Shown: one piece after another, positions 8,293-18,064 of the stretch
Position numbering within the stretch: position 1 is the first letter of the stretch
Layout: each line of letters starts with the position of its first letter
Source: Ulvibacterium sp965228935
Lineage (GTDB): Bacteria > Bacteroidota > Bacteroidia > Flavobacteriales > Flavobacteriaceae
DNA length: 64,000 bases
Reading direction: 5' to 3'
NCBI RefSeq assembly: GCF_965228935.1
Contig: NZ_OZ245846.1
Coordinates: 2,108,001 to 2,172,000 of the forward strand
Program-made: the position numbers and the translations under genes
Notes under the pieces: model-generated
What the model saw: only the letters and a program-made list of their open reading frames with translations
Databases searched by the model: none
Told to the model about the DNA's origin: nothing

Positions 8293-11136
8293 ATGCATTT
8301 CTTTATCGATCAAGATACGTTATCCACACAATTACCTGAAGATGCATTTGGGCCTGATAGCATTGACCCATCAACAAAATATAATGTCACTTCAAAATTT
8401 CAATTAAGCCAAGAAGCTAAAGTATTTGCGGTTCAAGGCTCCACAATGATAGTGCAACAGTCGGATGTTGATCCTACACTAGTAAATCTACTATTAAAAC
8501 CTTGTTTTCAAGATGGTGTAATAGCAGATATCCAATACTATGTTTATAGAGGGGTGCTTAAAAGTAGTTTAATAAGTGGTAATGACATTGTAGTTCAGGC
8601 AGCTAACAACAACGAATTGATTTCAAGGATCTGGGATGAATCCCCAACCGATACAAGTTTTGGAACTATCGGATTTGATGATAATTCTCTTTCAGGAAGT
8701 ACAAACGTAGAAGATATTTTGAATAATACCCATGCTACGGTAAAATCAATATATGTAAAAGAAGGGGAATGGATTGGGTCATTTTCCACTACCCATAAGA
8801 TTGGTTTTGAGGTTATTTTACGGACAAATAGATTTGTGGTAGACTTGACTTATGTACGTGGAGGAAATTATGTGGTGGACACCACCGGTTTTGTTGGTTT
8901 TGCTCTACAAACAAAACGTGAAGAAATTCTGAATTTTCTTGACCCTGCTGCTTTTTTTGGACTACATAGTTATCTAAGAGTTCGTTATTCCGAATACAAT
9001 CCGGATAAAGTCGTGAAAATCACTTCTGCAAACCGAACAAGTAATCAATTCATTTACAATAAATTACTTTCTAACTTTTATACAAGCAACAAAGTTTACC
9101 TAGACATAAGAAGCGAAAAAGGATATTCATACAATCTTTACGAAAACTATGATGATGGTTCTGGAAATTCTCTGAGAATTAAATATCCCCAGGACGTAAA
9201 TCCTATAGCGATTCCTTTTTCGACAAATAGTTGGCCGATAATTACTCTTCAGGATAGCCAACCCAGTCAAGATGATAACAATTCAGTTTTTATTCAATTT
9301 AGGGTAGACGATAATTTAAGGCCAATCGTTTTTATTCCAAATACATTTTTCAAACATCGTAGAAGGAATTCAAAATATATCAAAGGCGATGAAATAAATA
9401 CCAATGTTTCTGAAAGCATAACGGAGACGGACTGGAGTAAAGAAATTCGATTTAATTTTTTAAATGAGGGCACAGGGACAAATCGAAATAATGTAGCTAA
9501 TATCATTCAATTATACTATTTCCGCCAAGAACATAATGCAAGTGCTCCAGTTACTGTATTAAGAAATGAAAAATACTATGATTCAGCATTTTGTTCTATT
9601 GATATTCCAAACCTTGGAGAGACTTCTGCAGTATTTAAAGAGACCAAAAGTTCACACCCAATTTATATACGGGAACCTTTGGATGACGTCAGAGGCACTG
9701 GAAATTTTGGAATGACAATGAATACTGGTGCTTTTTGGGATAATCGGAATGTTTTGTTCTATTCTAGGATAGGTTATGAGTATACAGCTAAAACCTCGGA
9801 AAAAGAATTCATTAATACTTTCCAAGAGAAATTAAATCTAGATAGTGGAGATTATAGAGTCTCTCAACTGCTAGATAGAACTGATATCATATGTAGGTCT
9901 TATAGCTTATCAGGACAAAATATAAGAATTCCTAGTATTAACTTTTACAAAAGCATAGGTATTCCAGGCGCTGATGTAGGAAAGAACCACAAGGAGAACT
10001 TGATGCTTTTGGGTTTAAGCCTAGATGAATTGGCCTCAATTAAAAGTAGCACTTCTTTGAACGCCTATCACGATAGATACATTCATCTAGAACCAGATGC
10101 AAATAATCCTTTTGCTGATAATGATTCCAAAAGATATTTTAAATATACATTACAACTTCAGGGGATGCTGCTTGTTCAAAACACCCCTCAAATAGTTACT
10201 CCTACACATAACGGCAATCCTATTACTGTGTATTCCAGGGATAATCAGTTTTTTAGTTCCCGATTGTTTTCTGAGAATATTAATGTCACTACAGGAATAG
10301 CGGATGATATAGAATTTTATACTTATGAGAACGGTTGTATAAAAATCAACGATAACATTGATTTCGCGCTTATTCGAGGTGTTCAAAACCTCTATTTCAA
10401 ATATAAGGATAGTAACAATTTGGTTACAGATGTTTTTAACGCAGCTATAGAGATGACCAATAAAATGGAAAGAAGAAGAGGAAATAATGGTGAGATTCCC
10501 AATATCCCAGCAGGATTTACCCAAACTGAAGACTACACAGATGATAATGTGCCTGGTGTTGATGCCACTTTTTCTTATCAAAATGATTCAGGAGACGTTG
10601 TTACTGAGGGTAATTTTAATATTCGCAGATATAACAACAAGGGAAAGAAAAAGTTTTTGGTTAGGGTTGTAACATCTTCTTCAACAGCAGGAAATGGCGA
10701 TCTAACCAATTTCTTTGAAAATCAGAGTTTAGGTTTTCAGCTGGAATATCGTAATACGCTTAGATTGTATGCAAATCCCTTGCTGACTGCTGCTGTTATA
10801 GGAGCTTTAGTACAATTTAATGAAGACGTTATATGCCAGGGCTTTGCATATATTGATGGTAGCTGCTATCCAAGTGCCGAACACGTAAATGGAGAAGCTT
10901 TAGATACTGATTATTTTACCGCACAAGAAGACAACGTCAACTTTATTTTAGCACTTAATGCTTTTGGTTTCAAAAGGTTTAGAATCGGCAATGATGTTTT
11001 TCATGACCTAATTTATGAAGACGAAGGATTATCATCAATACAGGACTTGATTATTCAAGATGAAAATAATTATCATGACGGACACCTTCATTCCACCGAT
11101 GTAGCTCAACAAGAAAACTGCAGTGATACGCTATGA
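8293..11136 (+). CDS. Giant leaderless protein of unknown function (947 residues), first gene of the fibre operon
   Basis: 947 residues without signal peptide or transmembrane segment; the N-terminus is polar and acidic. The composition (rich in Asn, Asp, Ser, Tyr, Phe and short beta-strand patterns) suggests an extended beta-rich structural protein. I recognise no domain. The DNA is AT-rich, like the lipoprotein gene that follows and the first part of the next giant gene. Its stop codon overlaps the next start (ATGA at 11133-11136), indicating translational coupling. As first gene of a block that also encodes S74-type tail fibres, it may be a structural or cargo component of a phage-tail-like particle; that is inference only. 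Confidence 0.8.
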   Translation: MHFFIDQDTLSTQLPEDAFGPDSIDPSTKYNVTSKFQLSQEAKVFAVQGSTMIVQQSDVDPTLVNLLLKPCFQDGVIADIQYYVYRGVLKSSLISGNDIVVQAANNNELISRIWDESPTDTSFGTIGFDDNSLSGSTNVEDILNNTHATVKSIYVKEGEWIGSFSTTHKIGFEVILRTNRFVVDLTYVRGGNYVVDTTGFVGFALQTKREEILNFLDPAAFFGLHSYLRVRYSEYNPDKVVKITSANRTSNQFIYNKLLSNFYTSNKVYLDIRSEKGYSYNLYENYDDGSGNSLRIKYPQDVNPIAIPFSTNSWPIITLQDSQPSQDDNNSVFIQFRVDDNLRPIVFIPNTFFKHRRRNSKYIKGDEINTNVSESITETDWSKEIRFNFLNEGTGTNRNNVANIIQLYYFRQEHNASAPVTVLRNEKYYDSAFCSIDIPNLGETSAVFKETKSSHPIYIREPLDDVRGTGNFGMTMNTGAFWDNRNVLFYSRIGYEYTAKTSEKEFINTFQEKLNLDSGDYRVSQLLDRTDIICRSYSLSGQNIRIPSINFYKSIGIPGADVGKNHKENLMLLGLSLDELASIKSSTSLNAYHDRYIHLEPDANNPFADNDSKRYFKYTLQLQGMLLVQNTPQIVTPTHNGNPITVYSRDNQFFSSRLFSENINVTTGIADDIEFYTYENGCIKINDNIDFALIRGVQNLYFKYKDSNNLVTDVFNAAIEMTNKMERRRGNNGEIPNIPAGFTQTEDYTDDNVPGVDATFSYQNDSGDVVTEGNFNIRRYNNKGKKKFLVRVVTSSSTAGNGDLTNFFENQSLGFQLEYRNTLRLYANPLLTAAVIGALVQFNEDVICQGFAYIDGSCYPSAEHVNGEALDTDYFTAQEDNVNFILALNAFGFKRFRIGNDVFHDLIYEDEGLSSIQDLIIQDENNYHDGHLHSTDVAQQENCSDTL

Positions 11137-12176
11137 TAAAAGGAGTTCAAATATTACTGTTTCTTACTTTTTGTGTTTCGATTTCTTGTGTAGAGAAAAA
11201 AAATAAAGTGGAGAACACAGAAACAAAAAAAAAAATCTCCCTAAAAAAGGATTCCTTGATTGATTCTCATGAATTTCCAAGGAATGAATTAAAGAACTTT
11301 CCTAATAAATACAAGTTAAGCAATGATGAAGCACGAAGGATATTAAAAGATAGCGCAAGATATTGGATGCACTATTTAGAGATTGCCAAAGGTAGACAAA
11401 ACAGAGATAGTCTAAAATTTGTAAAACGGCAGAAAAACAAAAGCGATAGCCTTGCAAAAAATATTTATCCAATAGACAAAGAACTTCCATTTGGTTCCGA
11501 AATTCTTGTAAGTCACACTTTTCCCAAGACTGAATATTTCTTCAATTATGATGAAAATGGGCTTCATAAAGAAACTACCCCACATTTAAAAGAAATGTTT
11601 TCTGTTATAAAATATTATATCGACCATGGAGCTACAATAGAAGAGGCTCATTCCTATGTTGAACTTAATCAGATTGAACATATTTCTTTTAATAACAATG
11701 AAATAGATAGGGATTATTTTATTTCCTTACAAAAGGATTCGAAGGAGTTTTTCAAACCAAATTCACAGATTCCATTTTCTTACAGGTTGGGAAACTTTGG
11801 ATTGTATGAAACCTATTATCACGTTATCGAGAGAGGTAATGGAGAATGTTTTGCAGAAAGCAGATCAGATTTTTTAAATAAGTGCTGCAACCATTTCTAT
11901 AATTGTCAGTCCTGGGGTTTTCTAATTCTTCGAGATCCCAAGACAAAGGATGCTAAGATATTCAACTCCTTTCTAATTCTTCCTCAAGACGCGAGTGCTG
12001 TTATTTTTAGATTTTTCTTCATAGATAATAATCGTATTCTGTTTTTTGATGGCTATAGTATGGATACTACCGACCCTGATGGCTTCAGCAAATCGATAAA
12101 CTCGTTAAGAGAAGCAATAGAAGCACAAATAATGTCTAATGGAGAAATCAAAATTGTATTCAAAAATAAAACATAA
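11133..12176 (+). CDS. Lipoprotein of unknown function inside the fibre operon
   Basis: 347 residues. The N-terminal hydrophobic segment with lipobox ending at Cys19 (S-I-S-C) is followed by a lysine/glutamate-rich linker (about 20-55) and a globular region with no recognised family. The late part has several cysteines (G-E-C-F-A-E, N-K-C-C-N, N-C-Q-S-W-G). It is the only gene of the block with an obvious export signal, so it may be a host-envelope anchor, receptor or protective factor for the leaderless proteins around it (inference). Start overlaps the preceding stop by 4 bp; the next gene starts 5 bp after its stop. Confidence 0.75.
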   Translation: MIKGVQILLFLTFCVSISCVEKKNKVENTETKKKISLKKDSLIDSHEFPRNELKNFPNKYKLSNDEARRILKDSARYWMHYLEIAKGRQNRDSLKFVKRQKNKSDSLAKNIYPIDKELPFGSEILVSHTFPKTEYFFNYDENGLHKETTPHLKEMFSVIKYYIDHGATIEEAHSYVELNQIEHISFNNNEIDRDYFISLQKDSKEFFKPNSQIPFSYRLGNFGLYETYYHVIERGNGECFAESRSDFLNKCCNHFYNCQSWGFLILRDPKTKDAKIFNSFLILPQDASAVIFRFFFIDNNRILFFDGYSMDTTDPDGFSKSINSLREAIEAQIMSNGEIKIVFKNKT

Positions 12177-12181
12177 TTGTT

Positions 12182-15100
12182 ATGCCTAGATACCTCCCTC
12201 CATTATCTGTACTAATTTCACCGGATCAACTGCCAGAAAGCTTGAGCTTTTTAGTAGGAGGGGTTGAGTCAATCTTTTCGAAACTCTATTTTAGGGATTT
12301 TCATACTTCAAGGGCGTACTATTCCAATGAGATTTTACACCAAATTACTCTAGTTAGTGAGTCCAAAATTGCCATCGGCATTGATTCTGCCAACGAGTTG
12401 CAACTTGTTTTAAATCCCAGTTTTGTTCAGGGTAATCCTTCCGAATTCCCATTAACACTTTCTTGGTATTGGCCAATTAAAAAATATATCGAAAATTTCG
12501 AGGTTGCCAAGTTCGATTTCTCTTTTCGTTCGTTTTATGATCTGCTATTTATGATTAGCGGAACAGAAGAACCGCTACTTTTATTAAATCTAATAAACAT
12601 TTTTTATGAAGAACTTGGAGAAGTAAACTCCCAAGATTCTTATCAGGCTTTTATCGACGATTTCAACACGAAAAATAATCCAACAACTCCAATAACCAGG
12701 CCTGCTTTTGATGACAATCTGCTAATAGTTGAGGATATAATAAATCAACTAAATTCAAACGGGAATGACTACAATGTAACCGAGGTAATATTTCAGGATT
12801 ATTTTGTCTCTAATGATCAGTTCGGGACAATTACTTTTAAGTTAGAAAGTCTCTTTTCCGCTTCCTTGGGACAATTCAGTTTAAATACATTGTCTAGCTT
12901 ATTTGTCCCAAAGTCTAAAGCTTCATTAGACAGTTTGTCTCTTGCTCTTGAATTTCCTAGAACTTGGTTAAAACCTATAGATCCAAATACCCTTGATGTT
13001 ATTGAAGGAGATATTAAATCAACTTTAACTTTTGATGTCGGGAATCTACTTTTTGATACCAGTACAGGATTTGAATTTAACAACACAAGTTCTTTTACGT
13101 TGACCCCCTCTCAAATAGGGAATACAGGTCTTATTATTGAAGTTACGAATTTAAAACTCGATTTAAAGGACGATACAAATATCCCCGAAGCCGATGCTTA
13201 TGGCTATGGACCAGAGTTCAAGGGAGTATACGCCCAAACCGCTTCGATTACCTTACCCAAAAAATGGTTCGATAACAACGAAAACAACCCAAATACGACC
13301 GCTCGATTGGCGGGTTATGATATCTTGGTGGGTACGGGTGGCTTTTCCGGGCGTATGGCTTTGGAGGTCATTGATGGTACCAGTGACCCCTTATTGGTTA
13401 AAACGGTAGGCACCAATGGCTTTGAGGTGGGTTTTTCGGCCTATAATATCAATTTTGACCGGAATAAGGTGGTGTTCTCCAGTATTGTGGGTCGGTTGAA
13501 GATTCCCAAACTAAAGGATGAATTGGGCAATGATGCCGAAATAGATATCCAAGGCCACTTGGACTCTGATGGGGATTTTCTGTTAACGGCCTCCGAACAG
13601 GACGGCTTTACGCCCATAGAAATCCCGGAAGTACTCAAAATCTATATCCAGGGCGTAGAACTTGGCCAGGAAGATGGGGATTTCTTTATCGGTACCACGG
13701 CGGACATCGAATTTACCAACCCGATCATGAGCAAACTGCTCTGTGCAGAGAATGGGACACCTACCCGAATTGCCTTGCCTAACGTACGTATCTATAGCAA
13801 TGGCAACTTTGAAATTGTTGGTGGCGGTATTCCGTTACCTACAAATTTTGGGCTGTGTTTGGGCCCGGTAAACATGAGTATTACCAACCTTAATTTCACT
13901 TCCCACCAACAGGAATATAACGGCGTTCAGCGGGAATACAAGTGCTGGGGCTTTGATGGGGCCCTAAATGTAGATCCCTTGGGCGTTGATGTTAGGGGCA
14001 ACGGCGTAAAATATTGCTATACGGTAGATGATGACCCGGCCAATGGCAAGCCCGGTCATTCCTACATTCGTATCAGTACCATTGAGGTGGACCTCATTAT
14101 TCCAGGGAATGCTTCTCCCGACTCGGCTACGGCCATCATCAATGGATATGTATCCATACCGGAACCAGGGGTATCTACGGAATATTCCGGTGGGGTGTCC
14201 TTAAAATTGCCCAAGGTTGGTATCAGCGGAAGCGTGGAGATGCGGGTGGATCCCAAATATCCGGCATTTATTTTGGATGCACGTGTTGAGATTCCGACCC
14301 CCATACCATTGGCGGCTACAGGGCTGGGGGTTTTTGGGTTCCGAGGGCTTCTGGGCATGCGCTATGTCGCCGAAAAGGAAGCTGTGGGACTTACCTCCGG
14401 TGTGGACAGTTGGTATGATTATTATGTGTATCCTGAACGTGGTATCAACATTCAAAAATTCAGTGGCCCCGCACAGACCATAGACTATAAAAATCCATTT
14501 TCACTGGGTGCAGGTGCGGCGATTGCTACCTATGGCAATGATTCGATCATTAACTTCCGGGTCTTTCTTTTGCTGTCCATACCCAGTTTGTTCTTTATTG
14601 AAGGGAAGGCCAACATCCTGAGCAAGCAATTGGGATTAGACGATACGGACGAGCCCCCGTTCTTTGCATTCTTGGCCATTGGCGATAACTCCATCGAAGC
14701 AGGTCTAGGGGCCGATTTTAAGCTGCCCGGCAATAGTGGAGACCTTTTGGAGATCCGTGCAAAGGTAGAGGCCGGTTTCTTTTTCAACAACCCTTCGGCA
14801 TTCTATGTGAACATTGGTACCAAACAGGATCCGATTACTGCAAGGGTAGTTAGCCTTATAACAGCGCAGCTCTATTTACAGTTATCCGCCAAAGGTATCG
14901 AGGCCGGGGCCCGTGCAGAATTCGAGTTCGACAAGAAATATGGCCCGGTTCGAGTCAGGGCCTATGCCTACATTGAAATGGGAGGGTTCATCAGTTTCGA
15001 ACGTCCCCAATTGGGAGGTTATTTTGCCGTGGGCGGAGAAGCACTGGTTGACATCAAGGTTCTCAGTATCTATATCGGTTTAGACCTCTTATTAGGTGCA

Positions 15101-18064
15101 GAGGCGGCCAGGCCTTATTTAATCTATGGCGAGTTTCGGCTTTGCGTTAAGGTGAGGATTCTTTTTGTAAAGATCAGATTCTGTGGCAAGGTATCCCTGA
15201 AATGGGAGAAATCGCGGGTCATAGACCGTACACCAATTCCACCCATTGCCCAAGAAGAGGTGTTGGAATTGGCCAAAGGCGTACATATGCTTACCGGGGA
15301 TGCCTTTGATTTGGCACAGTTGAATACCAATATTACGGATCCAAACTATGTTCCTTCTGCCAATAACAACAAATTCAATAATACGGTCTTACCCTTGGAC
15401 ACCTATATTGACATAAAATTTGGAAAGGCATTGGATCCTACGGCGGTTTCCAATAAAACCGGAAGTATCAATAATCCACCCGTAGGCAATGTCGAATTGA
15501 TTCCCCCTCAAAAAACCATACGGGGTAAGGAAGTACGTCAGGTTAAACATGAATATTCCATAGAGGATATTGAAATCAAGGCATGGACCGGAAGTACTTG
15601 GGTCGATTATAATCCCTATGAGGCCTTGCTACCCGATGCCGTGGATAGCGGGGTAAATACCGCCAATCTAAAATTGGGCCATTGGCAGAAACCGGGGAAA
15701 GAGTATAACGCTTTACGATTATTGGGAGACTCACCGTTCTCTTTTATCCAATTGGGAGAACCGGGCTGGTACATACCGGAGCAATTGGGGATTACGGCCA
15801 CATCATTGTTCTGTGAGGCATCGCCCTTGGAACCGGAATGTGCCAATTGGCTGAAAAAAGACCTAGGGATTACCTATTTGGCCAGTACAGATTTAGCCGA
15901 GAATGATGCTTCCATTGCCAACCAAGAGAATTTCTTTACCACAGGTCGTTTGGCCTTCTGGGTACGCGGACCAATATTTGTGGAAAATTTGGGGGATAAC
16001 TACAATGCCACGGTAGCCGCCGATTCCAATACTTTTGGATTTGCCAGATCCCTTAAGATCTTCAATTTTATGTCCGTGGAGATTCGAGTACCCAATCCCT
16101 CTCGGGTTATTAAACTCAAGTTATCCACAACGGCGGAAGGTGCTACCCTTTCCTTTTATAAATCCATCATCAATGACGCCTCCCTTACCGTACAGTATCA
16201 ATTGGTGGATGAGGTATACAAGACTCGAGCAGAGCTGGCGCAAGAGGTGAACTACGAAAATGCGGATCAGAGTATTAGTAGAGTCATCGTACAACCCGAT
16301 TTTCTAAATTTGGAACGTATTAACGTTCTTAACAGCAGGTTGGAAACATTAGGCAATGAGGCTTATGAAGCTTATGCCGCGACCACTGGCGGTGAAACGG
16401 AATTGATAGGATCCGGTGATGCTTCGGAAGAATCGGCCATACAACAGGAAATCATTGGTCTTATAGAAACCGGTTGTGCCGCCAATGTGCTTGGCGAACA
16501 ACTTACCGGGGGTATCGGACAAATGCAGATAGGCACTTCATTTTGTGTGGGCATGCTCGATTCGGTACTCGAAAGTCTGGATGCGTACACAAGTTGTACC
16601 ACCTTGGTACATGAGGTATGTTGGCTGTCCGAGGTCGATTATGAATTCAATTTGACCATACCTGCCCAACCCGCAATTCAAGAGGATTTTGAATTGGCGG
16701 AACAGAGCGTCTCAAAGGTTATAGCCCCTATCTGGCGTCCCGATACCAAATACTATATGCATTTGTGCCTCAGGGATACCGTGGATAATGATGAAGGCGG
16801 AAGTTCCGCGGACTATCATTATTATTACGGTTTCCGTACCGCTGGACCTATTGGACATTTCCATAATGCCAATGGGGTTTCCTATGGGCTGAACCCTACT
16901 ACGGGGGAAACCAATAGAGACGGTAACGGGAATTTAATCGCCCCGGAGCGGTTTCCTTTGGCCAATCTCACGGATTACATAGACTATGGCCGTTCCTACC
17001 CCAATGCTGATGGAAATCTGTTGGCGTCTAAACCGCTCTTTTATGCCAACCAACAGGCCAAATTGCAACTGTTCTTTGTACGTCCGCAGACCTACCATAT
17101 GTTCAACACCTGGGAGGCCAAAAATGGGTTTGCCGAAATTGTTTCCGAAATGAAGGTGATTATCAAAGACCCGGTAAAGGACATTTTAATACCCTATCCG
17201 CTACCCGTGGACTTCGATGAGACCACTATACCGAATACGGAGGAAGTTTGGGAAGATGATACCGAACCCTTGGTGCCGGAACATGTAAAATTTTGGAACA
17301 ACTTGGTGGGTTCATCCGCTTCCTGTGTAGCTACGGGAGGAGAAGCCGTTCGGCCGAAAACCAAGAAGCGCACTATAAGGCTTACGAACCTAAAGCCACA
17401 AAAACTATATACGGCTTTGGTGAATAATGTACATCAAGGTACGGTTACCGAGGTGCATAACTATGTCTTTAAGACGTCCCGTTATGCCAATTTTACCGAG
17501 CAAATAAATAGCTATCAGTTGAATGATGGCGATGGAAATACCGGAGAGGCGATCTTTAGGATTCCAATATCACTTTCTGCCGCTGACATCGATACCTCGC
17601 TAAACATTATTGATTCCATTGCGAATGAAAACAGTCCGGATGCAGCGAATCTGGCCCTCAGAAATCGTTTTACCGACCGTTTTGACCGGGTGGTCGAGGG
17701 CCTTTGGGGCCTAACCCCCTTGCCAGTCGCCGAAACCACGGAATTCAATGCGGTGGTGGATCAAAATACTGGGGATACCATTGTCCTGTGGATACGTAAT
17801 CCGGAAACGTTTAACGACCCCAAGACCTTGGAATCAAATCTGGAAACGAGTATTCAGATCCTAAACAATGCCAATGACCAGGTAGATGGGAATTACAAAA
17901 TACTGCATTCCAAGGACAGGGCCCAGGTGCTTATCATGCGCAACAACAAAAAGATTACCAATACTGCTTTACGGATACGTTTCCAATATTTATTATGGAA
18001 TGGAACTACCTACGAAATAGAGGATACCGTGTTAGTGGAGAATTTAAACATATTTGGGATATGA
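12182..18064 (+). CDS. Giant leaderless beta-rich protein (1960 residues) with compositionally chimeric gene
   Basis: 1960 residues, no signal peptide. Residues 1 to about 330 are encoded by AT-rich DNA (22 of 60 bases are G/C at 12,901-12,960), the rest by GC-richer DNA (34 of 60 at 14,281-14,340); the switch falls near 13,170-13,200. Residues about 560-1030 are long stretches of alternating hydrophobic/polar strands with many Gly (as in G-G-Y-F-A-V-G-G-E-A), suggestive of an extended beta groove. It resembles large uncharacterised domain families such as DUF6603, but I cannot confirm that. The C-terminal part looks like a series of beta domains. The stop overlaps the next start (ATGA at 18061). 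Function unknown. Confidence 0.8.
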   Translation: MPRYLPPLSVLISPDQLPESLSFLVGGVESIFSKLYFRDFHTSRAYYSNEILHQITLVSESKIAIGIDSANELQLVLNPSFVQGNPSEFPLTLSWYWPIKKYIENFEVAKFDFSFRSFYDLLFMISGTEEPLLLLNLINIFYEELGEVNSQDSYQAFIDDFNTKNNPTTPITRPAFDDNLLIVEDIINQLNSNGNDYNVTEVIFQDYFVSNDQFGTITFKLESLFSASLGQFSLNTLSSLFVPKSKASLDSLSLALEFPRTWLKPIDPNTLDVIEGDIKSTLTFDVGNLLFDTSTGFEFNNTSSFTLTPSQIGNTGLIIEVTNLKLDLKDDTNIPEADAYGYGPEFKGVYAQTASITLPKKWFDNNENNPNTTARLAGYDILVGTGGFSGRMALEVIDGTSDPLLVKTVGTNGFEVGFSAYNINFDRNKVVFSSIVGRLKIPKLKDELGNDAEIDIQGHLDSDGDFLLTASEQDGFTPIEIPEVLKIYIQGVELGQEDGDFFIGTTADIEFTNPIMSKLLCAENGTPTRIALPNVRIYSNGNFEIVGGGIPLPTNFGLCLGPVNMSITNLNFTSHQQEYNGVQREYKCWGFDGALNVDPLGVDVRGNGVKYCYTVDDDPANGKPGHSYIRISTIEVDLIIPGNASPDSATAIINGYVSIPEPGVSTEYSGGVSLKLPKVGISGSVEMRVDPKYPAFILDARVEIPTPIPLAATGLGVFGFRGLLGMRYVAEKEAVGLTSGVDSWYDYYVYPERGINIQKFSGPAQTIDYKNPFSLGAGAAIATYGNDSIINFRVFLLLSIPSLFFIEGKANILSKQLGLDDTDEPPFFAFLAIGDNSIEAGLGADFKLPGNSGDLLEIRAKVEAGFFFNNPSAFYVNIGTKQDPITARVVSLITAQLYLQLSAKGIEAGARAEFEFDKKYGPVRVRAYAYIEMGGFISFERPQLGGYFAVGGEALVDIKVLSIYIGLDLLLGAEAARPYLIYGEFRLCVKVRILFVKIRFCGKVSLKWEKSRVIDRTPIPPIAQEEVLELAKGVHMLTGDAFDLAQLNTNITDPNYVPSANNNKFNNTVLPLDTYIDIKFGKALDPTAVSNKTGSINNPPVGNVELIPPQKTIRGKEVRQVKHEYSIEDIEIKAWTGSTWVDYNPYEALLPDAVDSGVNTANLKLGHWQKPGKEYNALRLLGDSPFSFIQLGEPGWYIPEQLGITATSLFCEASPLEPECANWLKKDLGITYLASTDLAENDASIANQENFFTTGRLAFWVRGPIFVENLGDNYNATVAADSNTFGFARSLKIFNFMSVEIRVPNPSRVIKLKLSTTAEGATLSFYKSIINDASLTVQYQLVDEVYKTRAELAQEVNYENADQSISRVIVQPDFLNLERINVLNSRLETLGNEAYEAYAATTGGETELIGSGDASEESAIQQEIIGLIETGCAANVLGEQLTGGIGQMQIGTSFCVGMLDSVLESLDAYTSCTTLVHEVCWLSEVDYEFNLTIPAQPAIQEDFELAEQSVSKVIAPIWRPDTKYYMHLCLRDTVDNDEGGSSADYHYYYGFRTAGPIGHFHNANGVSYGLNPTTGETNRDGNGNLIAPERFPLANLTDYIDYGRSYPNADGNLLASKPLFYANQQAKLQLFFVRPQTYHMFNTWEAKNGFAEIVSEMKVIIKDPVKDILIPYPLPVDFDETTIPNTEEVWEDDTEPLVPEHVKFWNNLVGSSASCVATGGEAVRPKTKKRTIRLTNLKPQKLYTALVNNVHQGTVTEVHNYVFKTSRYANFTEQINSYQLNDGDGNTGEAIFRIPISLSAADIDTSLNIIDSIANENSPDAANLALRNRFTDRFDRVVEGLWGLTPLPVAETTEFNAVVDQNTGDTIVLWIRNPETFNDPKTLESNLETSIQILNNANDQVDGNYKILHSKDRAQVLIMRNNKKITNTALRIRFQYLLWNGTTYEIEDTVLVENLNIFGI